From the NCBI GenBank assembly GCA_015501075.1, contig JADNYJ010000113.1:62001-126000 (forward strand): DNA of 64,000 bases. The letters are read 5' to 3'. Of the stretch, positions 22,496 through 32,378 are shown piece after piece (position 1 is the stretch's first letter; every line of letters begins with the position of its first letter). The position numbers and the translations under genes are program-made. The notes under the pieces are model-generated. The model was not told where the DNA came from and did no database searches. It saw only the letters and a program-made list of their open reading frames with translations. Source of the stretch: Gymnopilus junonius. Lineage: Eukaryota > Basidiomycota > Agaricomycetes > Agaricales > Galerinaceae.

Positions 22496-22577
22496 GCCAA
22501 AGACCTTGCCAAACAACACCAAAGACAAGATCTGCCAGTCGGTTGTGTGCGTGGCTCGCTACTCATACCCGTGTCCC
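22496..22577. repeat. Internal inverted copy of the 6.9-kb element's subterminal sequence
   Basis: 22496-22548 is the inverted counterpart of 21338-21390 (one difference is visible near the centre, GTG for GCG in TTTGGCGTTG). It is followed by GTGTGCG and then GGCTCGC(T)ACTCATACCCGTG, which matches the sequence just inside the right TIR in inverted form (28054-28080). It looks like a rearranged junction of both ends of the same family. Confidence 0.6.
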
Positions 22578-23995
22578 GAAAGTAAAATAAATAATAAATA
22601 ATAAGGAAGAGAGGAGAAGGAAAGGGGAGAAAAAAGAAGGGATTTGACTTACAACTGTGTGATTTGAACCTGTTTCTGGCCGGCCTTTCCGTGTCCAAGG
22701 TGTTGTGCAAAGGCGCGGGGTAAAATGGCGGTTGGCTCAATTTGGCAGCTGTTCTCATCAACACAGCCACTGGAGTAGTGAGATCACAAAAAATATTCAC
22801 TACTGGTTCACTACTTTGTAAATTATTCACTACTCACTCCTTCCACACAAAAAAATTCAAGGGTGTTAATAAAAGTGAGGGTACCTCAATTATTGAATTT
22901 TACGCTCATCTGAGGTAAATTGAGCATCCTGTTGCCTTATCTTCAAGATCTCACTACTGAGTCACATGCCCAGGGAGATTAGATTGGGCTGGATTGGGAA
23001 GTGCAGCCTTCGGCCGTGCTAAGAAGCCCGATGTAAACCGATCTGGAGAGAAACCAGCACGTGGGCTCTCCCGCGCATTGCAAGCGACGCGCATAGTGTG
23101 TAAATTAGGTTTCCAGAGCATGTCTGGAGACCATCCCTTATTCTAAATTTCCGAAAAAATTTCCATGCACAAAGCGCATGTATAGTAGTTATTTCATGTC
23201 ATAATAAGAACATGTTTGCCTTCCTTAGTTGTTTCAATGCACCAAAAACACGAATTTTTCCTGTGTTTTGTAAAATATGATCAATGAATGGCCAAGGTCA
23301 CCCTTAAAAATCACTGTAACCTCTTCTATTCAATCCTTATTTATGCACTAAGGTATATTTTGCAAGCCATAGACAGTTAGCTAGACAAACAAGTTCAGTT
23401 TTTGAATACCTTAAGAGCAGAAATCTGGATATCAAGAAGGAAACTGACCTAAAGCACTGAAATTCACCCATTTAAATAGAAGTCTTAGCATTGGAATACC
23501 CAAGACCTAGTGCACAGGACAGTGTTGTAAACTAAGGCCTTATTAACCCCCGAAATTTTCATTAAGCCTTAAACCTTAAGTACTGGTCTTATTTAAGATT
23601 TGTATCTAAGGCCTTATTAAGGCTTACATAAGGGTTGGTATGCATTCATGTGCATGGTTCATATTATTGTTGACAATGCCAAATTCTGCTCTCTACCTTA
23701 CCACCCAGTCCTGCTGAAGCATGCTTCCTGGCTGTGCATAATGATAATGCTGATGGTACAGCAGGACAGGGCAAACTAGTACCTATAGACCCTAGTATTC
23801 ATCACCCGACCCCTCCAGCTCACCATCATCGGGAATTCTTTCCTCATCAGCCTCCTTGTTGGCAAGTAGCTCCATCAACCTGGCCTCTTCTGTGTAAGCA
23901 GTTCATCTATGATCCCAGATGGGATGCCTTTTCCTCCTAGTAGTGAGAGTTGAATAAAATTTTGATTTATCACACCCAAGATCAGCTTTGATCAC

Positions 23996-26900
23996 AACTG
24001 TCCTACGTCTCCCCCCGTCTCACATTTTAGTTCACACGGTTCTCGGGCCCATTTGGGCCGGAACGTCTTCAAGTGATGTGTAGGCGGTATAGAACGAAGT
24101 TTTTGTACATTTATCTAGCAGGACCTACATCAACTATAGTGATCCAATATATAATTTTCGTCACTGTCTAAGCTAAGTACAACCGTGGTCCGTGAACACC
24201 GCGATGTCCGAGGAGAACAATGACATGTTGAACGTGTAATCGCCGATTAGATGGGAACGACTTGTCAAAACGGGCAAACCTCATGTGCTTCGATCAACAG
24301 TGGGTCTTGCGCGGTAAAACATTGCACTGCTTGTTGACTTCTCCCACGTCGAGACGGTTGGACTCCTCGTCGAGTTCAACCTCCTTTCCTTCTCCATACA
24401 CGCCTTCGCAAACCGCAGAAATCCTGCGCCCTCCCGTTGGAGAGTATTGAGCAGCCGCCCATCTCGGAATTGGGCTTGGTGTTTAAGGCCGGCCGTGAAT
24501 TCCTCGATGAGCTTGATCTCGTCCATCAACGCCTCTTCGAATGTCTGGCCATCATGTTGGTAAGTCCCTGCTTCCTCGTCATCGTCCTCTTCATCGGCGG
24601 AACCTCCCTCATTCTCATCATCCTCTTCACCACCCAAATCAGGATCCTCATCCCTTCCCTTGACAGACTGCATAGCAACCGCCGCTGAGTCACTGCGATA
24701 CTCTTCCAACGGCCTCAAGGTTTTATGCCTCCAGAAGGGTGGTTCACGAAAGCGTTCGGCCTCAAGGAAGAAGACAGGAGGAACCTTATGCATCCGCTGA
24801 ACAAGGTGCTTGCAGATCAGGAAGCGACTGATCGCGAAGGCTGGACAGGTGCACACCCATTCCTCTACTTTCGGTTGATATGCAACATTGATTGGCATTG
24901 TAATTGGGGTCCCCTCTACTTTTTTCCAGGCTTTCTTGAACCCTTTCCGCCAGCTCGACAACTCGCGATAACGCGCCCGCTCCGTCAATAAGAGATCAAG
25001 CTTTCGGTAATAGGTTGGCGCCAGCTTTGTGACCAAGATCCAAACCAGCATATCACATCGTGGCATGTGGAAATGGTGGAGGAAGTCATGTTTGATGTGT
25101 CGCCAGCTGCGGACGTGGTAAGCTTCCTAATATCCTTGATATAAAATATTGACTTACTGGCTCTCCAGGATCATTGTGGTTTTTAAGCGTGGTATCAGTT
25201 TGTGGGCGCATCGAGCCCAAAGCTCCCAGCGACCTGCACGGTACCAATTTTCCCAAAGGTAAACCCACACCTCGGGTAGCCCGTGCCTCTCGCAGAAGTC
25301 GTACATACGCTGAACTGCCCATCTTTTGATCAGTTTAGGATTTGGAGGGCCGCATCCAGGGATCAAAGGATGGGCGCAATAGTGCCGCTCCATCATGTTA
25401 ATGATGGCATTGCGATAGAGAGGAGCGCAGAAGGTACGTCGTCCCTGTCTTTCATCGTCGTCCTCACTGTTAATGCTCGCCTCTCTTTCATTATCTGCAG
25501 ATCTACTCAACTCCACCCCCTCCTCCTGCTCCTCAATTGTCGGGAGGTGTGCTGCAGGGATCGAAAGCCTAAAGCCTTGGCCTTGAATGACACAACCTAT
25601 TGCTGAAGCAATGTGTGGAAGTGGTAATTTTATCCGAAGGAAGTTTGTAACATCAGCAAGTGGTGGCAGAGGTTGATGCTGAGATGGTCCGTTGGAAGGT
25701 GCTGGGCCAGACGGCTGCGCTGTGGGAATTGGAGCTGCAGGAGATGGTGGAGAGGCAGCAGTCGGAGCCATGAGGGGTGCGGCTGATTGGGCAGCCGGTG
25801 CTTCGTCATTGACAACGGGTGGTAGTTCACTATCTGGTATGCCCCCTTCATAGTCGTCTACGTCCACTCCCGTCCCGGGTGGGATAAAGTCATGTTTGAT
25901 GAAGGTAAATTCTGCCACTGCTCGATTGACATTGTATGGTGTTGTTGCTAACTTTGCTTTTGCTAGGCGGGTTCGTACAGCACGTCGGAGATGCCACCAA
26001 CAAAGGTTAATCTTTGCCTCCCACACGCCCTGTACACCGCCAATTTCTCCCATGTCCTTGTCACTATGGATGAAGACGGGGTTGACACCATATTTATCAT
26101 GAAGACATCGTGACCAGGCTGCAATTGCCTTCTTCCGCTTTCCAGCATTGATTGCGGTGGCTGTAGATAAAAGGCAGTATGTCAAAGGAAAGCCAGCATT
26201 GTCGTGCTCGCCCATTATACTGTAGAGCTCCAGGTGTTTTGAGTTTGTGTTGTCTGCATCGTGAATTAGTGCTGACTCATGAATAGGCAGGTACTGCTCA
26301 CAAGTTGCGTCGATTCCAATCTCAACCACCTTCCCTCTCAAAGGCTCTGCTATCCGCTTTATTCCCCATGCCAGCATCTCAACACCCTCTGGGACCCCAA
26401 CAGGCTCAAAGATATCTACGTTGTCACTGAATTCGGCCAGGAGTGTCTTAGCGGAGGGCAACTGGGCATCCTCACGTCGCCAGAAAGTCTCGCTAAGCTC
26501 CCTCCACGCCGCATGTATCTGGTTTGTCATAACATGGGGATATGTCACCTGAATCTTCGCAGCCATTGCACTAGGTGTCGACCATTCTGCCTGTTCCTGG
26601 ATGATCTGAAGTGCCTCGGGAGGCATTCGGACATCACTGTACAACACATGGCTGACATGATGTTGAAGCCGGATGAAGATGTCTTGCCCGCCCTTCTTAT
26701 TTCTTTTGTACTTGACTAACAATGCACTTCGACAGGGATACCGCTTCATTCCAACATGGTCGCGGTGTTTTGCATTGGGTTGCTCTGATGGTTTGGGTGC
26801 TTTTTTCCGGGCTTCGTCTTGGCTACACCAAAACTGCGTAGTGTGACCTCCATTCAAGGGACGATTATCATGTACACTTCCAAATTGGTTAGTCTTCTTT

Positions 26901-27621
26901 ACATGATGCTCAGATGTAATCACTAACGTAAATCTGTAGCCAGTGACCTTCCACAGCTCCTCGGCAAGCATATGTGTACGCTCTTTTGGTGTAATAAGAT
27001 CATCTTCCTCAATTGGGTAGGTTCCATGGAAGTCGACGTGAGCGCTTGCTTTATACTGAGCACGTAAGGCATGAAACAGGTCCTCTGCATCAATATAGTC
27101 CTCTGCCACCTGAAAAGCAAGTGTCAGTTTATTTCCTAGGGCCATGAAACCACAAGTCACCTTCGTATCAAGGGTTAAAAAAGGCATTCTGCCTTCGTTG
27201 TCGTCATCATCGTCGGAGATGGTATAAGGGTTTTCTGGAGCAGAGCAAGAGTTATCAGTCATTGCTCGTCGAGTAGGTCTTTCCTCCTCCACAGAGCTCT
27301 CCTCCCGAGCGCGTTTTCTCCCTTTCGTCGCGTCTGTCGTGGTTGCCGTCTGCGTCGTCTTTTCCTTCATGCGACCCTTTTGGACCAAGCCAGCTTGACG
27401 GACTCTGCATGGATCACAACGTTTGAATTTCCCACTTGCAAACCTTTTACAGCCTGGTTTACTACATTTGATTGGCGGGGAGTTTTCGTCCATGTTGTCG
27501 TATAGATTTCCTTTTTTTAAACTGGTACTCTGTGTTTCAACAACCAACAAGGTCACGTGTACATGATTTGTAATAATTACCCTTTAAGGAAATGTGAGAC
27601 GGGGGGAGAGCTGGGCCAGCT
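23996..27621 (-). mobile_element. Mutator-like element (MULE), 3626 bp, complete ends
   Basis: Terminal inverted repeats of about 32 bp (23996- and -27621) share CTCCCCCCGTCTCACATTT with a few mismatches nearer the tips. A perfect 9-bp target duplication TTTGATCAC lies at 23987-23995 and 27622-27630, as expected for Mutator-like elements. The empty site is seen in the twin copy at about 4653-4663. One transposase gene fills the interior on the minus strand. Confidence 0.95.
24281..27493 (-). CDS. MULE transposase with SWIM zinc finger
   Basis: The first true ATG is at 27493 (MDENSPPIKCSKPGC). An N-terminal Cys cluster (CSKPGCKRF, CDPCR) is followed by a basic linker, then the DDE core: first Asp in GIDATCEQ, second in IHSDKDMGEIGG, and the C/H motif INLCWWHLRRAV. 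The C-terminal exon holds a SWIM finger (CTC...CKHL) and an acidic tail. A 51-bp intron (25107-25157, GTAAGT...CAG) joins the exons through HWRHIKHDFLHHFH, a block shared by such transposases. A second possible 51-bp intron without a stop lies around 27111-27161 (GTGACT...TTTTCAG). No stops or frameshifts were seen, so this copy may still be active. Confidence 0.9.
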
Positions 27622-29108
27622 TTTGATCACCGGCGCACTGCTCCATCACATAATATATTATTAGTCATACTTTCTAAGGCTTAACTAAGGGTTAGAATGA
27701 CCTCAATGTGATACTAAGCCTTAGTCTTAACATCAATTTAAGTCTTAAACCTTATTAAGGGCTAACCCTTAGTTACAACACTGGCACAGGATGATATCCA
27801 GGTTTCTGGACCATCCAATTCACTTTTTGGACAAGAAAAAAATTTATGCCCTGGCCTGACTGGAATTTGCACTGGAATCTGACAGTAATATACAGTAGTT
27901 ACATGTTTAAGCAGTATCACATTATATTTCTTGAATTTATCTCGCAAAATGGCAAGATTCGAGCTTGGCTTCATCCATGCATACACGCCGGAACGAGTTT
28001 CCAAAAATGTGCAGCATGTGACTTATTCAAACTCCGGTCAGTAGTGATCAGTAGTGAAGCACGGGTATGAGTTGCGAGCCGTGTGCGTTAGCCTGTTCTC
28101 AAGTTTCGCTAAAACTTCGGAACAATTATATAATATGAGCACACCCCGACTGGGTAGGAGTCTGGGTATAGCCGGAACGTGGTCCTTGGGTGTATCTTAT
28201 ATCTCCATGATGTTACTGAGTCACGAAAGCGTCGGGAACATCAAGACTACCTAAAGGTCTTCCGTGAATTATGCGGAGAACATATATGGAGGGCCGTTAC
28301 GGTTGTTACAACAAAGTGGGAATTGGTCAAGGAAAATCGAGAGGAACAAGCTACAAGACGCGATACTAATCTCAACTCGATTTTTCCAGAAGTGGCAAGA
28401 TGTCGCTTCGAAGACTCGCCTCAGTCTGCCTGGGACATCGTTCGTGCCTCAATCACCGTTAATAACCCAACCAGGGGGCTTCAAATTCAAGAAGAACTCG
28501 TCGAATTGGACAAAATCGTCCCTGATACAAATGCGGCAAAGGAATTGCGTAGCATTCTTCCAGCGATACTTGGGAATGCGCGACGATGGCGACTAGGGGA
28601 CGAAACGGAAAGAAAACAGCGAGTGAAGGAACTTGTTAGACAAATTGACCAATTAAAGGTTCCGCTGTTATACCGTTTCAGGCAGTTTATTAGGGGAGGT
28701 ATGTACACTTCACTTCCTTTGTTGTAAAGTTTTAACTAACATTTTTGTAGGTGCCGGCCACTGACAGTGATTGGAGAAGCTGAAGGTTGTCAATGTCCCT
28801 GGCAACGTCAAGATCCTGTATTTTCTAATTGTTTAGCCGGTGCTTCAGAGAATGAACCTGTGAAGGACGACAATGCAAACGTGACCCTTTGAAGAAGCGG
28901 AAAGAAAGGGAGCTTTTCCAGAATGAGGCTCCGGTGGAAGGCCAACCTAATCACCTGTAATTTTGGTCTTGGCCTAAACTTTGGTATTCATTCTTCCGAT
29001 CAACGCCTTTGGGTGCGCTGTCGTCGCTGCTTTTATTCAATATATTTAGCAGAGTGGGTTATTCGGTCGTTTCGTGCTGTAAGATGAAATTGGAAGTACT
29101 CAAGCAAA

Positions 29109-30062
29109 TTAACATACTACGCATTTTACCCGACGACCTTGGGAAAACTTCCTGGCATCAGTCGCAACAGCGCCTTCTCCCTTTGATCCCTGTTCGAAGA
29201 CCATTTGCAAAAGCTGTTGCACAATCTCACATGCAGATTCCTTCGTATTTTTGAATTGTCCGGTTCCTGCACCTAAGCCAATCATTTCCTTCCAGAACTT
29301 GTTCTCTAATTGGTCTTCTCTGCTGTGGGCCTTCGCTACATCGCCATCCTCGCCTGGCCATTTCGCAGTACCAAGGAGGACGGCCGTTTTAAAGCCAGGC
29401 TTTCTGCAGAGTGCCCTCAATCCACGGAATAAAAGCAAAGTCTCGCTTGTAACTCGGGACTGCGTGATGTCGTGGAGGTAGATGACACCAAGCCGCTCTA
29501 TGCCTGAACTATAGCTGTACCAGATACGTTGAGCGGACTTTGACATCTGGCATAGTTTTACTCACGAAAGGGACAGCCATTGCTCAATACGTTGCAAGAT
29601 TATGAGATCAGCGAGGGCAGTGTTCGAGTTGTTAAAGCCTGGGGTATCAAGGATTACAAGTTGTCGTCCAGGAGGGACGTTTATTTCAGCATTCTTGATG
29701 GGAACTGGCTTGAGGTCTGTTGTACATGATTCGAGATCTGCGTCGTCCGCCTTTCTAACTTCGACTGCTTGATCACTGTGATCGTCACCCAAGAGATATT
29801 TAATAAACTGAAAGGCCCAGTCAAGCCAGAGAACCAATGACGAGCAGCAGGACACACAGTACTAATTCCAACTCCCGTCTCGCCGACTACTCTATTGAAG
29901 GAGCCCACTTGGTATTCAATTGAAAAAAAAAGATGCAGTCCGCTACTATTGGGCTCACATGATGACAATATCTTTTGACGAGTCGGCATCCTTCCACTTT
30001 GTGCATTTAGGAATGTTTTTGGGTGGCAAGCTCTTGTGCAATGCGCTCTTGTGATGAGGCAT
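29109..30062 (-). CDS. P-loop GTPase, paralogue C, Walker A lysine replaced
   Basis: Four exons with the family plan: 30062-29959, 29891-29858 (34 nt), 29807-29566 and 29514-29109, for 261 residues. The P-loop exon reads GETGVGIST: isoleucine stands where the nucleotide-binding lysine belongs. G3 is ILDTPGFNNSN, followed by LGVIYLHDITQSR. The G4 region is GTAKWP instead of TKWD. The C-terminus is shorter than in A and B and lacks the PLLYR tail. It is probably a non-binding pseudo-GTPase or a decaying copy. It is tail-to-tail with B and head-to-head with D. Confidence 0.75.
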
Positions 30063-31018
30063 GATCTATGTAGGAGATATCTGGCAAGTAATTTTGACTT
30101 CCTCGGTAGTTGCTTGTTTTATCGCCTTTTGCAAATTTCGCAGTAACTCGCGTTGGCCATGAGGAAATCGAAAATCTCCCTGATCGTAATAGGTAGGTAG
30201 TACGAAGGTGTTATCTGGATTCGATTCAGTGTAACGTCAGTGGACCACGATCCAACATGCCAGCATCTCGAGCCCTGATCACTAAATCGGATTGTATGCG
30301 AACTACACAGTCCTGAGGTCTATCCATCGTCAATGCTGTCATCAATTATAGACTGCCGGGCGACCTGCTGCCAGTCCTATCATTGATCAAATGTTCGCCA
30401 TCTCTAATAATTTGAGTTCTTCTCACAATCATCCTCATGTTGACCACATGTTGAAACCCGAGAAAAGTAAAGCACGGCATCTAGTAGATCGACGAAGAAG
30501 TAAGTACGTTTGGATAGGCCATCTTGATAGTGCAATGGATCAGAGTTGTCGGTCAACATGACAATGGACAAAGAGAAGCCCTATATCTCAATAACTGTTT
30601 GAACAAGAGGCGAAGGCGGAGAGAGATCGGTACGTTGAGATCCCATTATTGAACGACATTGACCATGACCAAGTTTATTAGATATTGTCCCAAATAACTT
30701 CGCTGTATGTGTAGCTGAAACCCTTGAACGAACTCGATATCTTTCACGGCCGTCGTAAAGAGTTGGGAGATATTGTCCTCTCCACATCGCCCTTGATCGA
30801 AGGCTTTGGACTCATAGTGGATAAGGCGGTTTACTCATTTCGGTGAGTGAGTTCGACACATGTTCTTCGAGTGCGGTTGCAACCTGTCCAGATCGTTTGA
30901 CGCACGTTGCAACTCGTGCAACACTCCGTGGTACTATAAGTTACTTTGAGACAATAAGACGCGAGGTGAATAAGTATAAAATGTCCCTTCCTTGTCAAAA
31001 CGGAAGTTGATGCTGATT
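30063..31018. other. Intergenic region between divergent GTPases C and D
   Basis: About 0.96 kb. Only short open frames occur; no motif or repeat recognised. Confidence 0.4.
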
Positions 31019-31994
31019 ATGATGAAGAAATCAGACAGAAGGCAAAGACATTTTGCCGAAAGAGCAGGAAACTAAGAGAAAAATAGTTTCAAGGGAAGAA
31101 CTGGGGATGTCGTTGTTGCGTAAGTTATTATTAACGCAGCATGGAACATGTCATATACTGAGTGCTTGCCAGGATCATGGGCCAGACAGGGGTTGGGAAA
31201 AGCACCGTACGTCCTAAGTTTCTAGCTGACCGTTCAGTGGCGCCTCACTCTGCATTTAGTTTGTAAACCATTTTACCGACTCTTCAACGGCTAAAGTTGG
31301 TGACGAACTCGAGTCATGCACGCAATCCTTGCAGCCAATCCCAGTCGAGCGCGAACATCTTCCACCACCTTTCAAAAATCGTCAACATGCTTTTCCGGAT
31401 AAATACAAGAGACTTGTTATCGTTGACACACCAGGATTCGATGACACCTATAAGGATAACTCTGAGATCGCAGGTCAACTGGCACAATGGTTGAAAGATC
31501 AGTAAGTGCCACCACAAAAGCCGAGAAAGCATATTATTACCAACCTATACTATCCATTCAGCTATGGCAAAGGCGCGAGACTTGAAGGCATTGTTTATCT
31601 TCACGATATCTCACAGCCACGCGTGGAAGAAAGTTATCGAGGGATTTTCCACCTCTTTGCCCAGCTGTGTGAAAAGGACATAGTAGGTTCTCTCCTTCTG
31701 GTTACGACAAAATGGGACGGTATTTCCCAACAAGAAATCGGCGCAAAACGAGAGCAGCAATTGCGCACCAAGTTCTGGGGCGCCATGATAAATCAGGGAG
31801 CACAAACGCACCGTTTCAAGGGCGACTCTACATCTGCACAGGAAATTATTTTGAACTTGTTAAAGGTTGAAAATGACCTTCGAATGATGCACAACTCTAC
31901 AGAGCAAGGCGGGGAGGCAAAGATATTACGATCGAAGCCAGAGACGAGGTCCAAGGGTCCGACTTTCTGGTCGATCGTAAAGAGTTTTTTCTGA
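31019..31994 (+). pseudogene. P-loop GTPase, paralogue D, early stop in exon 1
   Basis: Exons 31019-31119, 31173-31206 (34 nt, GQTGVGKST), 31260-31501 (G3 IVDTPGFDDTYKD) and 31562-31994 (GIVYLHDISQPR, G4 TTKWDG, basic C-terminus ending VKSFF) match the family plan, 269 codons if read through. Exon 1 starts with two ATGs and a Lys/Arg-rich stretch as in A, but an in-frame TAA stands at 31073-31075, 18 codons in. No ATG follows before the splice donor in that frame. Unless another first exon is used, no complete protein can be made; the rest is well preserved, suggesting recent loss or a sequence error. Confidence 0.75.
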
Positions 31995-32378
31995 ACATCA
32001 TAGATTTAAAATTTGTAGGGGTTCGTTGACTTTTATTTAAGTTGCTTTTTTCGAGATTATTCGGCTTCGAATCCTAAAACATTCTGATACGTGGCCCGTA
32101 AGTATACAACAATTTCATTGTTGGCTCTCTATACGAGCTGCAATATTTCACCACATCTGGCGGAAGCTGCAAGCGATGTCTCTGCTGCCAAACTTGAATT
32201 GCATACAGGATGTTCATCCGTCGCACCCGGCTTTAAAGACTTGGCTTGAGTGGTGTTCACACCAACGCCAATACAAAACCAACAGCTTAGGATTGAATGA
32301 ATTAGACGAGGGGCCACAGTAACGATGATCATGCGGCACAAAGTAACGGTGAGCTTCGTCCCTCACACCATCCGATCC
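31995..32378. other. Intergenic, no gene recognised
   Basis: This lies between the 3' ends of GTPase D (+) and the SUN-domain gene (-), so it is a convergent gap. Nothing identified. Confidence 0.4.

Larger units (their letters stand above)
23520..27783. mobile_element. hAT-type element (second copy of the 629-bp MITE) carrying a MULE
   Basis: Termini are the same as in the element at 4194-4822. Eight-base target duplications GCACAGGA lie at 23512-23519 and 27784-27791. Total length is 4264 bp; subtracting the MULE (3626 bp) and its 9-bp duplication leaves exactly 629 bp, the length of the empty copy. The two copies differ at three positions only. Confidence 0.95.
21254..28164. mobile_element. 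6.9-kb DNA transposon with 84-bp perfect TIRs, host to nested elements
   Basis: The termini 21254-21337 and 28081-28164 are identical inverted repeats of 84 bp starting CAGACTCCTACCC. The flanking direct repeat is GGTATAGCC (21245-21253 and 28165-28173); one base of the nine may be a coincidence with the TIR, so an 8-bp hAT-type duplication is likely. The element contains the MITE at 21875-22454 and the hAT plus MULE composite at 23520-27783; without them about 2.05 kb remains. Near the left end a short frame (21540-21630, DVNNVLNALG...LNFLEGVLKSS) resembles the N-terminal region of DUF6589-type proteins of mushroom transposons, a tentative match. No transposase of its own is intact. Confidence 0.85.
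20704..28764 (+). pseudogene. P-loop GTPase, paralogue B, split by a 6.9-kb transposon
   Basis: Exons 20704-20813, 20862-20895 (34 nt, Walker A GPTGVGKST) and 20949-21187 (G3 VDTPGLGDTYEN) are followed by an intron whose acceptor is at 21245. Exon 4 begins at 21246 and is cut after eight bases by the element at 21254-28164; it resumes at 28174 and runs to 28698 (LYLHDVTESR, G4 TTKWE, C-terminal LKVPLLYRFRQF), with a last 14-nt exon at 28751-28764. Without the element and one target duplication the frame is open for 309 residues, with no other stop seen. With the insertion present a full product is unlikely unless the element is spliced or excised. Confidence 0.85.

Noticed and set aside
23734..23940. 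68-codon frame repeated at 4408-4614
   Set aside because: Conserved only because both lie in copies of the same MITE; no domain and no sign of coding selection.
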